Source of the DNA: an uncultured Eggerthellaceae bacterium
GTDB lineage: Bacteria > Actinomycetota > Coriobacteriia > Coriobacteriales > Eggerthellaceae
DNA: 13,480 bases
Assembly: GCA_910584145.1 (NCBI GenBank)
Contig: CAJTXX010000054.1
Coordinates: 1 to 13,480 of the forward strand
Direction: 5' to 3'
Made by a program: the position numbers and the translations under genes. The notes beneath the pieces are model-generated. The model had not been told where the DNA came from and ran no database searches. It was given only the letters and a program-made list of their open reading frames with translations. Positions 13,428 through 13,480 of the stretch are shown piece after piece (positions within the stretch are counted from its first letter, which is position 1; each line of letters begins with the position of its first letter).

Positions 13428-13480
13428 CCAGAAACTTCTCGTACTAACCGCACACCCCACTCCTGTTCTCTCAGAGTAAG

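Noticed and set aside
13291..13479. Plus-strand open frame as the start of rplB
   Set aside because: The translation shows no L2 features, starts without a ribosome binding site and runs through the terminator hairpin.

Overview
The window is GC-rich, gene-dense bacterial chromosome. It suggests a high-GC Gram-positive, most likely an actinomycete-related lineage such as Coriobacteriia. The grounds are a PcrA-type helicase with a C-terminal Tudor-like domain, a CBS-containing family II pyrophosphatase, G/C-ending codons, frequent TTG/GTG starts, and a ribosomal operon in which fusA runs straight into rpsJ. This placement is inferred from protein style and gene order, not from a database search.

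Layout. (1) 2-1192: the 3' two-fifths or so of a UvrD/PcrA helicase gene, cut by the window edge, convergent with (2) a TrmH/SpoU-family RNA methyltransferase gene (1213-2082, minus). (3) 2083-4607 is a sparse, less ordered stretch. It holds only a 78-aa glutaredoxin-like CxxC protein (minus) and a 335-aa protein with a DUF559/Vsr-like nuclease domain (plus). Two related ~152-bp elements with 27-bp imperfect terminal inverted repeats (2145-2295 and 4225-4377) bracket this pair. Three degenerate tandem 22-bp repeats and an 11-bp-stem hairpin lie between the two genes. This is the accessory part of the window. (4) 4608-7170: a CBS-domain manganese-dependent pyrophosphatase followed by a PepT-like M20 metallopeptidase, same strand. 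(5) 7226-8020 (minus): an alpha/beta hydrolase, convergent with the peptidase and divergent from (6) the ribosomal operon.

(6) 8185-13358: a strong promoter (TTGACA, 17 bp, TAATAT), then rpsL, rpsG, fusA, rpsJ, rplC, rplD, rplW, then a near-perfect intrinsic terminator. These genes encode small-subunit proteins S12, S7 and S10, large-subunit proteins L3, L4 and L23, and the translocase EF-G. The classical str operon (rpsL-rpsG-fusA-tuf) and S10 operon (rpsJ-rplC-rplD-rplW-rplB...) are fused here. tuf is missing from its usual place, and the operon stops after rplW instead of continuing into rplB.

No tRNA, rRNA, CRISPR array or recognisable transposase gene was seen. The most unusual features are the paired inverted-repeat elements around the glutaredoxin-like and nuclease genes, and the terminator that splits the S10 gene cluster after rplW.
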